Translations under genes and position numbers: made by a program
NCBI GenBank assembly: GCA_019312835.1
Contig: JAFDCJ010000435.1
Span: 1-64,000, forward strand
Origin: Deltaproteobacteria bacterium
Lineage (GTDB): Bacteria; Desulfobacterota; Desulfobacteria; Desulfobacterales; JAFDCJ01
Length of the DNA: 64,000 nt
Direction of reading: 5' to 3'
Shown here: positions 44,105 to 53,204 of the stretch, one piece after another
Numbering within the stretch: position 1 is the first letter of the stretch
Layout of the letters: each line of letters starts with the position of its first letter
The notes under the pieces: model-generated
Seen by the model: the letters and a program-made list of their open reading frames with translations, nothing else
What the model was told of the DNA's origin: nothing
The model's database searches: none

Positions 44105-44508
44105 ACCCGACTTTGCAAGCCTCGGGCAGGCTTCCCGGCATATGCTAAATAAATAATAAATTCAGAATGTTATATAAGATCATATTTTAACCTGACCCTA
44201 TTCCTGATTGACACTGAGGGTATATTCATCTATGATTGATATAAGGCTCAAAAAATTTTTAACTGAATGAAAATATAGGGTATTTTTTCGGGCAGGAGTG
44301 ATTGCCGCAACCATGGAATAATGGAATAGTGGGATGATGGCGTATTGGGAATTTGAATGACAGAATCCATCTTAAACTCACCTATCAATCCCAATCATAC
44401 CATTAATCCCCTATCACCGTATCTGAAGATCCATTTTTCTCAATATTCCAGTTTGCCAACCTTCCAATCGGGGCCAAACTCCGGCCTAAACGGTCAAACG
44501 AGGTCTGA
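44105..44508. other. gene-free region, partly word repeat
   Basis: This 404-bp gap lies between dapB and the 771-residue gene. The left third is AT-rich without a clear signal. The rest is the word-repeat element at 44311-44470. A GAGG site at about 44500 serves the downstream gene. Confidence 0.5.
44311..44470. repeat. word-repeat element with inverted arms (TGGAATAATGGAATA word)
   Basis: The left arm (44311-44350) reads CCATGGAATAATGGAATAG, GTGGGATGATGG and TATTGGG. The right arm (about 44382-44412 and 44441-44468) has CCCAATCATACCATTAATCCC, then AATATTCCA and CCTTCCAATC, complementary to the left words but less exact than other elements. The spacer is about 35-90 bp. Confidence 0.6.
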
Positions 44509-46824
44509 ATGAGCAATTCCGATGACAATTTGCTTCAGCGACCGGCAGGCACCGGATCCTCTTCTGGGAGCCCACCGTCAGCCCAGGCAAACGTTGCGGA
44601 AACGGACGCTGCCCTTCAGCCCCTGGAATTGGAACAGCTGGATCACTGGCGCATGCTGCTGGTCGATCTGGCTTACCATCTCAACGGCGCTTTTCGCGAT
44701 GCCCACTACTGGAAGGGTGCCAAATCCAGCAAAGATACCCCCGGTGAATTCATCAAAATCCTTTACGAACTCCAGCACATACCTCAAAACGACGGCGTGG
44801 TGCGAATTGAACACCGCGGAAGCCCCGGGGCCAAAATTCCTGAAAAATCAGATTATATCATTCGATTTGGCGGCCACCGGGTGGATATCGCTGCTGTTTC
44901 CGCACTGATAAAGCGCATCGGTATACGGGTCAAGCATATCGAGGGGCGTTTGATCAAATCGTTTGAGGGCTTTGCCGCCCGGGGCATGCAAACAATCCAC
45001 ATCACAATTCCGGATGGCTCAGATGAGGCATTGGAAAAAATGCATCTGAGCATGCACATCGCCTCCTGCTTTAGCAAAGCGGTTGAGGAGGATGCCCCCA
45101 TCGAGTACGTCAAAAACGACCAGGAATTTGCTTTAAAGCCGATATTAAACGAATTCGATCAGCCCGATCCCAACCTGACCCAGATAGCCGCCTTAAATGA
45201 TCTCAGTCCTCAGCATATGCAGGAAATGGTACAGAAAGTGGCGGCCCTGATGAAACGCGCCAATTTGGAAAGGTCCGGGCAGCAGCCGGCCAATGTCTAT
45301 CAGGCCATTTTTAATATCAAAAGCCTGCGCCAGAGATTGGACCGGCCAAGTATCGAATTGAACAGCGAGCAGGGGTCGCAGGCCGAACCGGATAGAAAAG
45401 GCGCGGCCACAGGGCCAGCGGCCAGGGGACGCGGTCCCGGCAGCGTGCCTGGCAAAATGGACCCGGCCGTGCTGAAGGCCAAGGTGGCCCAGTTTGTGAA
45501 GCAGGCCTACGGGGATTCGCCTGAAAAGGCCATTCAGGTAATGAGAACCATATACGGCCGCGATTACCATACGATCGACCTGGTCGCACTCGAGGGGCGC
45601 CTGCAGCTGATAACCGACCTTTTAACCACCCTGGAGGGCAGTGACAAGGGCCAGGCGTTGTTGGAAAACGTGCTGGAACGGATTCAGACCGGAATGGACC
45701 AGCTGCCCCGAGCGGTACTTGACGAGTTGATTTTCGACGGCGGCGAAATTCAAATCTGGGAAGAAGACCAGCCCAAAGCCATCGGCAAGGCCGGCGATAA
45801 CCTGTTAAATATTATCGACACCGCCAAGGACCGCTCCGCGGCCCGTCAAAAAAAGCGAGCGGCCATAAGAGTGGACGGAAAGTTTGGCGCCAACGATTTT
45901 GAACTGCTGTCCCAGACTTTTGAGATTTCCATTCAGGAGGCCGAAGAAATTGGCCGGTTGTTGAAAAGCTGTTTTGACAATCAGGGTAATTTCCAGCGAA
46001 CCCTTTTTGAAAAAAATGTGCCCGGATTTGCGGATCACCCCCGCAAGATATTCGAAATCCTATGGGCCCTTCTGCGGGAGATCCCCCGGCGCAGCGATCG
46101 GGTACCCTTTCTAAATTCCCTGCAGCTGCTGGTAAAAGAGATTCAGCAGCCCATGCAGGCCGCCAAGGTCCTGGTGTCAGACTTCATCCTTGATCCCCGT
46201 GGTGTCAGTTTTCCGGACCGCAACGCCCTGATGCTGGTCATCCAGTTTCTGCGCACCTATAACAAAGAAATCAATATGGATATCGAAATCACCCCGGAGG
46301 AGGTGTTGATGGTTCACAAAGGGCTGGATGCGGGGGTGGCGCGCTACCTGGCCTGGAAGATTGACGGGGAACACAAACGCTTTGTCGAAAAAATGGCCAC
46401 CATCCGCAGCAAGCTGATCCAGTCACTGGAACAGGCCGGCGGGGATGTCAATGTACTGCCGATTCGATTTTTATTGGCACTGGAAAGAGAAGCCCACATC
46501 CTCCTTGCGATTATCGGCGGTCAAACCGCCACGGACGTCATCCAGGAAGCTCTCAATGCGTACGGCAACCCTGGCTCGCGAATCTTTTTACTCAAAGAGA
46601 GCCCTGATTTTTTCACCAGTTTGCTGCAACACCTGGGTATATTGATACGGGGTATCGGCCGGGTGGGGCACGCGAAGGATTTCGCTCTGTTAGATGAAAT
46701 CCAGAAGCGGCAGCAAGGTTTTATGGACCTGTCAGCCGAACCGCGACACACCGCGCTGGTAAGACGCACCCTGGGCGCCATCGGCGCTGCCAAGCATGAA
46801 ATCGGTGTTAGGAATGGCGAATGA
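44509..46824 (+). CDS. large protein of unknown function (771 residues)
   Basis: This soluble, largely helical protein has no signal peptide or membrane segment. The first 35 residues are low-complexity (Ser/Ala/Pro). A folded half (about 40-290) starts with 'LEQLDHWRMLLVDLAYHLNG'. A Gly/Ala/Arg-rich linker (about 295-325, 'GPAARGRGPGSVPGK') joins a second helical half to the end. GAGG lies about 6 bases before ATG 44509. I do not recognise a domain. The last codons and stop come from a word-repeat element, so the tail 'RNGE' is probably not ancestral. Confidence 0.75.
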   Translation: MSNSDDNLLQRPAGTGSSSGSPPSAQANVAETDAALQPLELEQLDHWRMLLVDLAYHLNGAFRDAHYWKGAKSSKDTPGEFIKILYELQHIPQNDGVVRIEHRGSPGAKIPEKSDYIIRFGGHRVDIAAVSALIKRIGIRVKHIEGRLIKSFEGFAARGMQTIHITIPDGSDEALEKMHLSMHIASCFSKAVEEDAPIEYVKNDQEFALKPILNEFDQPDPNLTQIAALNDLSPQHMQEMVQKVAALMKRANLERSGQQPANVYQAIFNIKSLRQRLDRPSIELNSEQGSQAEPDRKGAATGPAARGRGPGSVPGKMDPAVLKAKVAQFVKQAYGDSPEKAIQVMRTIYGRDYHTIDLVALEGRLQLITDLLTTLEGSDKGQALLENVLERIQTGMDQLPRAVLDELIFDGGEIQIWEEDQPKAIGKAGDNLLNIIDTAKDRSAARQKKRAAIRVDGKFGANDFELLSQTFEISIQEAEEIGRLLKSCFDNQGNFQRTLFEKNVPGFADHPRKIFEILWALLREIPRRSDRVPFLNSLQLLVKEIQQPMQAAKVLVSDFILDPRGVSFPDRNALMLVIQFLRTYNKEINMDIEITPEEVLMVHKGLDAGVARYLAWKIDGEHKRFVEKMATIRSKLIQSLEQAGGDVNVLPIRFLLALEREAHILLAIIGGQTATDVIQEALNAYGNPGSRIFLLKESPDFFTSLLQHLGILIRGIGRVGHAKDFALLDEIQKRQQGFMDLSAEPRHTALVRRTLGAIGAAKHEIGVRNGE

Positions 46825-46933
46825 CGAATGTCGATTGATGAATGCAGGTGTCGCTGCGCTCCGTCTTTTTTTTAATAGATAGCATACCGTTATTCGATCC
46901 GCCACAGGCGGATCATTCGACCTTCGACATTCC
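46811..46933. repeat. word-repeat element with inverted arms (GAATGACGAATG word) and shared core
   Basis: The left arm (46811-46846) reads GGAATGGCGAATGACGAATG and TCGATTGATGAATGC. The right arm (46891-46933) has ATTCGATCC, ATCATTCGACCTTCGACATTCC and an inner GATCCGCC/GGCGGATC hairpin. The core (46851-46890) holds TCGCTGCGCTCCGTC and a T run, nearly the same as the core at 18573. The left arm contains the TGA stop of the 771-residue gene. Confidence 0.78.
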
Positions 46934-46984
46934 AGGGCGTTGTTCGACAAGTCTGTCAACACTTGTCAACTTCAGATGATATCT

Positions 46985-49615
46985 TTATTTCCCCTGTCCC
47001 ACAACTTCGTACGCCCTGGCCAGCGCTTTATCCAGATTCTCGGGCTGGTTCCCCCCGGCCTGGGCCATGTCCGGTCTGCCGCCGCCACGACCGCCCACCT
47101 CGACCGCAATCTCTTTGATTATATTGCCGGCATGGTAACGGCCGGTTAGATCCTGGGTAACGACAACGATCAGCATGGCTTTGGCACCGGCGGCACTGCC
47201 AAGCACGACGATGCCGGATTGAATTTTATCCTTGAATTGATCGGCCAGGTTTCGAAGGGCCGCCGGTGTATCGACGGAAACCTTTTTGGCCATCACCCGG
47301 ATGCCGTCAATCTCCCGCAGGACATCCGTGGATGCCTCGGCGGTCTCGGTGGCCAGCCTGGTTTTCAGCTGTTCCACTTGTTTTTCAAGCGCCTTTATAT
47401 CGGCCTGCATTTTCTGGATTCGTGCCGGCACCCCCCGGGCTTTATCCCTGAGCAAGTGGGCCGCGTCGTTTAACAACCGCGCCGTCTGCTGAACGGCGAC
47501 CAGGGCCGCTTCGCCGGTCAGGGCTTCGATTCGTCTGACGCCGGAGGCAATGCTTGATTCACTGACGATTTTGAAAATACCGATATTGCCGGTTCTGGCC
47601 GTATGGGTCCCGCCGCATAGTTCCTTGCTGAAATCGGTCAGGGAAACAACGCGTACCCGATCTCCGTACTTTTCCTCGAATAAAGCCGTAGCCCCTGATT
47701 TAAAGGCATCTTCAGCATCCATTTCGGCAATAGCGGTGGGTATGTTTTCGCGAATACGCCGGTTGACAAGCTTTTCGATGGTTTCCAGGGTGTCGCTGTC
47801 TATCAATGAAAAATGGGTGAAATCAAACCGCAGCCGGTCCGGTGCCACCAGGGAGCCGGCCTGCTTGACGTGATCCCCGAGAACCCGGCGCAAGACGGCA
47901 TGCAAAATATGGGTAGCGGTATGGTTCAGGGCGGTCGCTTCCCGTTTGGCCGCATCGACCACCAGGCTGACCTTATCGCCCTTGCGGACATTGCCGGCGA
48001 TCACCCGGGCCTTATGAATAATGAGCCCGGTGGGGTCTTTGACGGTATCCAGTACTTCCAGTTCAAAATTATCACCGCTAATGGTGCCGCAGTCGCCAAC
48101 CTGGCCGCCGGACTCGGCATAAAACGGTGTGCTTTCGGTGACGACTTCAATTTCCTGCCCTTGGGCGGCTTCGGAAATCTCTTCACCATCGGACACCAGA
48201 AGCAGAATCGTCGAATCGCCGCCCAGAGAATCGTAGCCCACAAACTCCGGCTTGATACCGCGGGCCGACAGGTTTTTGTAAGCCTCACCGATGCTGTCAA
48301 AAGCCGCCACCGAGCGGGATCTGGCACGCTGGGCGTCCATCGCCTGGTCGAACCCGTCCATGTCCAGGTCCATTTTTTCATCCCGGACGACATCTTGCAC
48401 GATATCCACCGGGAAGCCAAAGGTATCATATAGTTTGAAAATGATATCACCGGGCACCTGATTCTGACCGCGGGCTCTGATATCAGCCAGGGTATCGTTT
48501 AATACCTTCATTCCCGTGTCCAGGGTCTCCAAAAACCGGACTTCCTCATTTTTTATGATGCTGGTGATAAAGGCGGAGGCTTCGGATAATTCGGGATAGG
48601 CCGGCTTCATGATGTCAAAGACGACTTTGGCCGTTTCAGATAAGAAAGGCTGATGCAGCCCGAGATTGCGACCGTAGCGAATGGCCCTGCGCATGATGCG
48701 GCGCAAGACATAGCCGCGGCCCTCATTGGATGGCATAATACCGTCGCCGATCAGAAAGGCGGCTGCCCGGCTGTGATCGGCGATAACCTTCATGGCCACG
48801 TCGGTCTCGTGGGAATCCCCCAGGCGTGTTTCGGCCAATTCTTCGGCTTTGGCGATAATGGGCCGGATGAGGTCCGTGTCAAAATTGGTGGGAACGTCCT
48901 GGATGATCGACACCATGCGTTCCAATCCCAGGCCGGTATCGATACTCGGTTTCGGCAAAGGCGTCATCTTGCCGGACGCATCCCGGTTAAACTGCATGAA
49001 CACCAGGTTCCATATTTCAAGATACCGATCACAGTCACAGCCGGCGGTGCACTCCGGTCGTCCGCACCCGAATTCTTCACCGCGATCTATTAAAATCTCC
49101 GAACAGGGCCCACAGGGCCCTGTATCTCCCATGGCCCAGAAATTATCTTCTTCACCCAATCGCACAATGCGGTCTTCGGGCAATCCGACATTTTTATGCC
49201 AGAGATCATAGGCTTCGTCATCATCAAGGTAAACCGAAGCCCATAATTTATCGGCCGGCAAACCATACCCATTGGTCAGCAGATCCCAGGCGAACTCAAT
49301 GGCCCCCTCCTTGAAATAATCCCCGAAGGAAAAATTGCCGAGCATTTCAAAAAATGTATGATGCCGGGCGGTATAGCCCACATTTTCCAGGTCATTGTGT
49401 TTGCCGCCGGCCCGGACACATTTCTGGGAAGTGGTCGCCCGCAGATAATCTCTTTTTTCCTCTCCGAGAAAAACTCGCTTGAACTGAACCATGCCGGCAT
49501 TGATAAACAGCAAGGTCGGATCATCATGGGGTACCAGCGAGGAGCTGCGGACAATCCGATGGTTATGTTTTTCAAAATAATCAAGAAATAGTTTACGTAT
49601 CTCGTTGCCAGTCAT
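46985..49615 (-). CDS. alaS: alanine--tRNA ligase
   Basis: This 876-residue class II synthetase has the family's typical length. The aminoacylation core has 'VKQAGSL' and the N-terminal 'NHRIVRSSSLVPHDDPTLLF'. A conserved block 'GRGYVLRRIMRRAIRYGRNL' and the editing-domain metal motif with HxxxH ('LNHTATHILHAVLR') and 'ELCGGTHTARTGNIG' follow. A C-terminal DHHA1 part ('GRGGGRPDMAQAGG') completes it. GGAG precedes ATG 49615 by about 6 bases. It is transcribed after recA. Confidence 0.97.
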   Translation of the reverse strand: MTGNEIRKLFLDYFEKHNHRIVRSSSLVPHDDPTLLFINAGMVQFKRVFLGEEKRDYLRATTSQKCVRAGGKHNDLENVGYTARHHTFFEMLGNFSFGDYFKEGAIEFAWDLLTNGYGLPADKLWASVYLDDDEAYDLWHKNVGLPEDRIVRLGEEDNFWAMGDTGPCGPCSEILIDRGEEFGCGRPECTAGCDCDRYLEIWNLVFMQFNRDASGKMTPLPKPSIDTGLGLERMVSIIQDVPTNFDTDLIRPIIAKAEELAETRLGDSHETDVAMKVIADHSRAAAFLIGDGIMPSNEGRGYVLRRIMRRAIRYGRNLGLHQPFLSETAKVVFDIMKPAYPELSEASAFITSIIKNEEVRFLETLDTGMKVLNDTLADIRARGQNQVPGDIIFKLYDTFGFPVDIVQDVVRDEKMDLDMDGFDQAMDAQRARSRSVAAFDSIGEAYKNLSARGIKPEFVGYDSLGGDSTILLLVSDGEEISEAAQGQEIEVVTESTPFYAESGGQVGDCGTISGDNFELEVLDTVKDPTGLIIHKARVIAGNVRKGDKVSLVVDAAKREATALNHTATHILHAVLRRVLGDHVKQAGSLVAPDRLRFDFTHFSLIDSDTLETIEKLVNRRIRENIPTAIAEMDAEDAFKSGATALFEEKYGDRVRVVSLTDFSKELCGGTHTARTGNIGIFKIVSESSIASGVRRIEALTGEAALVAVQQTARLLNDAAHLLRDKARGVPARIQKMQADIKALEKQVEQLKTRLATETAEASTDVLREIDGIRVMAKKVSVDTPAALRNLADQFKDKIQSGIVVLGSAAGAKAMLIVVVTQDLTGRYHAGNIIKEIAVEVGGRGGGRPDMAQAGGNQPENLDKALARAYEVVGQGK

Positions 49616-49647
49616 TAAGATCTCCGTTTGTGTGTTGCGGGTTTTTC

Positions 49648-49802
49648 GATTGCGGATTCGGGATTTCGGATTTCGGATTTGCCAGGGCTTTTGCGCCTGC
49701 CCTGCAACCTATTTCGAATATCAAACTTCCAATTTAGGCATTCTTTAAATGATATGGTCCGGCATCATGACAATCCGAAATCTAAAATCCGCAATCCGAA
49801 AT
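49648..49802. repeat. word-repeat element with inverted arms (GGATTTCGG word)
   Basis: The left arm (49648-49680) has GATTGCGGATTCGGGATTTCGGATTTCGG words (given as overlapping parts: TGCGGATTCGGG, ATTTCGGATTTCGG). The right arm (49771-49802) has CAATCCGAAATC, AAAATCCGCAATCCGAAATG. The spacer is 90 bp. It starts 4 bp after the recA stop on the minus strand and extends towards alaS. Confidence 0.8.
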
Positions 49803-49805
49803 GAC

Positions 49806-50846
49806 CTACTTGCTTTCCTCCTCGGCCGCCGGCGGCGGTTCGGCGCCTTTTTCCGCAAATCCCAGAGCCGCTCTGCATTTTTTATATAAATCATCATACA
49901 TGTCCGGGTTTTCAGCCAGAAAGCGTTTGACGTTTTCTCGGCCCTGCCCGATCCGCTCGCCCTGGTAAGAATACCAGGACCCGCTTTTGTCAACGATGCC
50001 GGCGTTGACGCCCACGTCGATCAGGTCACCGGTTCTGGAGATCCCCTCGCCGTAGGAAATATCAAATTCAGCTTCGGTGAACGGCGGCGCCATCTTGTTT
50101 TTCACCACCCGCACCCGGGTCCGGTTCCCCACAACTTCCTGGCCGTCCTTGATGGCGCCGATGCGTCGAATATCGAGCCGGACAGAGGCGTAAAACTTCA
50201 ATGCATTGCCACCGGTGGTGGTTTCCGGATTGCCGAAAACCACCCCGATTTTCATGCGGATCTGGTTGATGAATATAACCGTTGTCATGGTCTTGCCGAT
50301 GGTACCGGTAAGTTTTCTCAGGGCCTGGGACATGAGCCTGGCCTGCAGGCCCATGTGGGAGTCACCCATCTCGCCTTCAATTTCAGCACGCGGCACCAGC
50401 GCCGCGACGGAGTCAATCACCAGAATGTCGATGGCACCGCTTCTGACCAGCATGTCGGCAATTTCAAGGGCCTGCTCACCGGTATCCGGCTGTGATACCA
50501 GCAGCTCGTCGGCATTGACGCCCAGGCGTTTGGCGTAGCCGATGTCTATGGCATGTTCGGCATCGATAAAAGCGGCAACCCCGCCATTTTTCTGCGCCTC
50601 GGCCACCGCGTGCAGCGCCAAAGTGGTTTTACCGGATGCCTCCGGCCCAAAGATTTCCACCACACGACCACGGGGAAGCCCCCCGATCCCCAGGGCTTTG
50701 TCCAGGGACAGGGCGCTGGTGGAAATAACCGGCACCTCGATAACGGGCTTGCTGCCCAATCTCATGATGGCACCTTTGCCGAACTGACGCTCCACCTGTG
50801 TCATGGCAGATTCCAGGGCTTTTTCTTTATCCTCGGCTATAGACAT
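49806..50846 (-). CDS. recA: recombinase RecA
   Basis: This 346-residue RecA has Walker A '[13 protein letters not shown]', '[17 protein letters not shown]', Walker B '[13 protein letters not shown]', loop '[21 protein letters not shown]' and the C-terminal '[18 protein letters not shown]'. It forms filaments on single-stranded DNA for strand exchange and SOS signalling. The C-terminal tail is acidic, as usual. GGGAGG precedes ATG 50846. thpR lies upstream. I saw no confident LexA box upstream. Confidence 0.97.
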   Translation of the reverse strand: MSIAEDKEKALESAMTQVERQFGKGAIMRLGSKPVIEVPVISTSALSLDKALGIGGLPRGRVVEIFGPEASGKTTLALHAVAEAQKNGGVAAFIDAEHAIDIGYAKRLGVNADELLVSQPDTGEQALEIADMLVRSGAIDILVIDSVAALVPRAEIEGEMGDSHMGLQARLMSQALRKLTGTIGKTMTTVIFINQIRMKIGVVFGNPETTTGGNALKFYASVRLDIRRIGAIKDGQEVVGNRTRVRVVKNKMAPPFTEAEFDISYGEGISRTGDLIDVGVNAGIVDKSGSWYSYQGERIGQGRENVKRFLAENPDMYDDLYKKCRAALGFAEKGAEPPPAAEEESK

Positions 50847-50865
50847 GATTACCTCCCGTTTGAAA

Positions 50866-51027
50866 TAATGAATGTCGAATGATGGAAGTCGCTTCGCTCC
50901 TCCGATTTAACTGAATAAATACTCGTGCGTGATGAAGAATTGCAGAAATTACGCTGCGCGTCCCTTTTATAGCAGTAATTTTTCTATAAAACGACAGAAT
51001 TCCTCGATTTTTCATTCGTCATTCCAG
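50866..51027. repeat. word-repeat element with inverted arms (GAATGTCGAATG word)
   Basis: The left arm (50866-50886) reads ATAATGAATGTCGAATGATGG. The right arm (about 51000-51027) reads TCCTCGATTTTTCATTCGTCATTCC. The interior contains TCGCTTCGCTCC near the left and ACGCTGCGCG plus an AAATTAC/GTAATTT inverted repeat near 50945-50994. On the minus strand, the right arm provides the stop codon of thpR. Confidence 0.65.
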
Positions 51028-51615
51028 ATTGGTTTGTTTTAATTTGGTGTAAACAGCACCCGACGGTTTTAAGTCACTTTTAAACAGGATGACCTGATCG
51101 CAGGTGAATTCATCCGAGCTTAGCGTTGCATGCTCGGCTATCATTTGACGGATCAGATCGGGTCCGGGTGGCTGTTTGATGCGACCCAGGGTCAAATGGG
51201 CCTTGAACGATCTTTTGTCTCTGGCAACTCCCGCTTCGGCCAGCTCATCCACCAGCCGGCTTTGCAGCTCCAACAACGACCGGATGTCCCCGCCAAGGCC
51301 GACCCAGACGACACGCGGACGTTTGATGGACGGAAAAACGCCGATTCCCCTGACAGCCAGAATGACCGGCGAAAATCCCTTGGCGGCGTCCGCCATCGCA
51401 GCGCTTAGGGTGTCAACATCACCGGGGTTGATATCCCCTATAAATTTGAGGGTTAGATGAATATTTTCCGCTCGCACCCAACGGGCCCGAATTTTAAGCT
51501 GCTTTAATTCCTGCTGCACGGTATGCAACAAGGATATAACCGTCGGCGGCAGCTCCAAAGCAATGAAGGTGCGTATGGAACCGGACATGGTGCGTTTTGG
51601 CTTTATTTTTTCCAT
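51019..51615 (-). CDS. thpR: RNA 2',3'-cyclic phosphodiesterase (2'-5' RNA ligase family)
   Basis: This 198-residue 2H phosphoesterase has the paired HxTx motifs 'IHLTLKFIG' (about 48-56) and 'AHLTLGRIK' (about 134-142), the catalytic pair of the family. It hydrolyses RNA 2',3'-cyclic ends or ligates 2'-5' bonds in vitro. ATG 51615 is preferred; an upstream TTG (51630) and an internal ATG (51588) are possible. It ends 172 bp before recA, but its stop TGA is part of the repeat word GAATGACGAATG. Confidence 0.9.
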   Translation of the reverse strand: MEKIKPKRTMSGSIRTFIALELPPTVISLLHTVQQELKQLKIRARWVRAENIHLTLKFIGDINPGDVDTLSAAMADAAKGFSPVILAVRGIGVFPSIKRPRVVWVGLGGDIRSLLELQSRLVDELAEAGVARDKRSFKAHLTLGRIKQPPGPDLIRQMIAEHATLSSDEFTCDQVILFKSDLKPSGAVYTKLKQTNLE

Positions 51616-51630
51616 AAATACCGGACTCAA

Positions 51631-52028
51631 ATTGATTTAGAATAGCAGTTCCTTTTACACATGTCCGGTAAATTCGAAATTCGAAGCTCTAATTTCGATA
51701 CCAATCCCGAATCCGAATGCGCCAATGACCAAAACTACCGTAGCATCAGCTATTATTCAAGCCGTGATCCTCTTCGGCTCATTGTGGCTCATTGGAATTT
51801 TTGCAATTCGAATTTGTTTCGGCCCGCCCTGACGCGACTCATTGGTTTTGACTGATAGAAGCCAAACTGTTCTTATAAAGAAAATTCATAGTTTAAAAGA
51901 TGGTCAATCGGTCTGGGCCAGGGATTTCGGATTTCGATATTCGGATTTAAATTAATCTACAATTAACCCGTTCCAGTGATGAAGGAAATCACTAAATTTC
52001 GAAAGCAATTATGTAAAGGTTCGCCCGC
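51631..52028. other. gene-free region, mostly word repeat
   Basis: This 398-bp gap lies between the thpR start and the HcyBio stop. Most of it is the element at 51670-51948; the remainder (51949-52028) shows no clear signal. Confidence 0.5.
51670..51948. repeat. word-repeat element with inverted arms (AATTCGAAATTCG and CCAATGA words)
   Basis: The left arm (51670-51730) holds AAATTCGAAATTCGAAGC, CCCGAATCCGAATGC and GCCAATGACCAA. The right side (51778-51822) has GCTCATTGTGGCTCATTGG and GCAATTCGAATTTGTTTCGG, the reverse complement. A second GGATTTCGGATTTCG tract (51920-51948) adds further copies. No coding potential is evident inside. Confidence 0.6.
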
Positions 52029-53198
52029 CTATTTTCCAGGTAACATCATCTGGGGCTCCCCAAGGGTAAACTTTCCAGCAGCGATTTTTTTCTTCAGGAT
52101 ATCGGCAATTTTGCGGGCTTTCACCAGGCTCGACAGGGGAACGGTTGGTATCTCCTGCCCGTTGAGCTTGATAAATCCGCTTTTCAGCTCGGCGTAACTG
52201 ACCTGGCCGTAGCTTTTGGAAACGCCGTTGGGGTAGTCCTTGCCGTAGTCGATGATCTGGGTAACGATATCATCATCGGAGATGCCGGTATAACCGGCAA
52301 TCTCTTCATTCAATAACGGAATTGGGATCCCCAGCCCCACGCCCAGCGAACACCCGTAACCCTGCAGGCTCATGCCGACCAGCCATTCGGGACTCATCTC
52401 TTTTAAGTCCCCCATCACCCAGAGCGTGCCGGCGGGCGATACCGGCACCCCTTTTTTGTTGCGCTTGACCGACGGCTTGTGCTGGGTGCCGTGCCAGGTC
52501 ACATACCCTTCAGCGCCGCCGAGAAAGATCCGGGTCCCCAGCCCGATGGTTTGATAATACGGATCGTTAAACAGGGGACTGAGCTGACCGGCGGAGCAGT
52601 AGTTGGCATTGGCCGCCTTGGGTTTCAATGCCCCCATATAGGTGTAGATCGTTTTTTTGGTGAAATTAACGGCACAGTTGTAATTCTGATAGCCGTTTCT
52701 CGGGTTACACAGGGTCGCCTGGGGCAGTGTGCGCAGGGTCACCTCCTTTTCCACCAGACGATTGGGATAACAATCGGTACCATAAGCACTGGCCTTGAGG
52801 TGGACTTTTTTCCCGGCCACCAGATCCTGAATCACGTGCCCGCCCCCGTAGTTGAACTCTCCGGGGTAGACCTTGTTAAGCGGGTCATCCTCAACCGGTT
52901 CGGTGGCCCCGATATAGCAGTCGACCGCAGCCACACCGGCGTAGGCCGGAACCCTGTTCAGCCAGACTTTCGAGGCTTTAATGGTCGGCACCGAATGACC
53001 AAAATTGATAAAGGCGCCCGATGAGCACATGGGCGCAAAGGTACCGGTGGTTACCACGTCCACCCGCCGGGCGGCCTCCACCGGCCCCTCGGCCTTGACG
53101 ATGTCAATAATCTCCTCGGCCGTGACGACGACCACGTCGCCGGATTTTATTTTGGCGTTGATTTCCCGAATGGATTTATTGATCTTATGCTTTTTCAT
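52029..53198 (-). CDS. homocysteine biosynthesis protein (HcyBio/DUF39)
   Basis: This 389-residue DUF39 (HcyBio) protein matches the family found in methanogens and sulfate reducers, where it takes part in making homocysteine from aspartate semialdehyde and sulfide-type sulfur. Conserved features are 'TTGTFAPMCSSGAFINFGHS' (a Cys near 58), 'GYGCSLGVGLGIP' and 'ETHE'-free glycine loops 'VMGDLKEMSPEWLVGMS'. A ferredoxin-containing partner is normally encoded close by but is not seen here. It starts 6 bp after the M23 peptidase stop, so they are probably co-transcribed. Confidence 0.85.
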   Translation of the reverse strand: MKKHKINKSIREINAKIKSGDVVVVTAEEIIDIVKAEGPVEAARRVDVVTTGTFAPMCSSGAFINFGHSVPTIKASKVWLNRVPAYAGVAAVDCYIGATEPVEDDPLNKVYPGEFNYGGGHVIQDLVAGKKVHLKASAYGTDCYPNRLVEKEVTLRTLPQATLCNPRNGYQNYNCAVNFTKKTIYTYMGALKPKAANANYCSAGQLSPLFNDPYYQTIGLGTRIFLGGAEGYVTWHGTQHKPSVKRNKKGVPVSPAGTLWVMGDLKEMSPEWLVGMSLQGYGCSLGVGLGIPIPLLNEEIAGYTGISDDDIVTQIIDYGKDYPNGVSKSYGQVSYAELKSGFIKLNGQEIPTVPLSSLVKARKIADILKKKIAAGKFTLGEPQMMLPGK

Positions 53199-53204
53199 AT
53201 TTTA

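Noticed and set aside
50847-51018. Possible LexA/SOS box upstream of recA
   Set aside because: No sequence matched any LexA consensus I know for delta-proteobacteria well enough; the AAATTAC/GTAATTT inverted repeat belongs to the repeat element.
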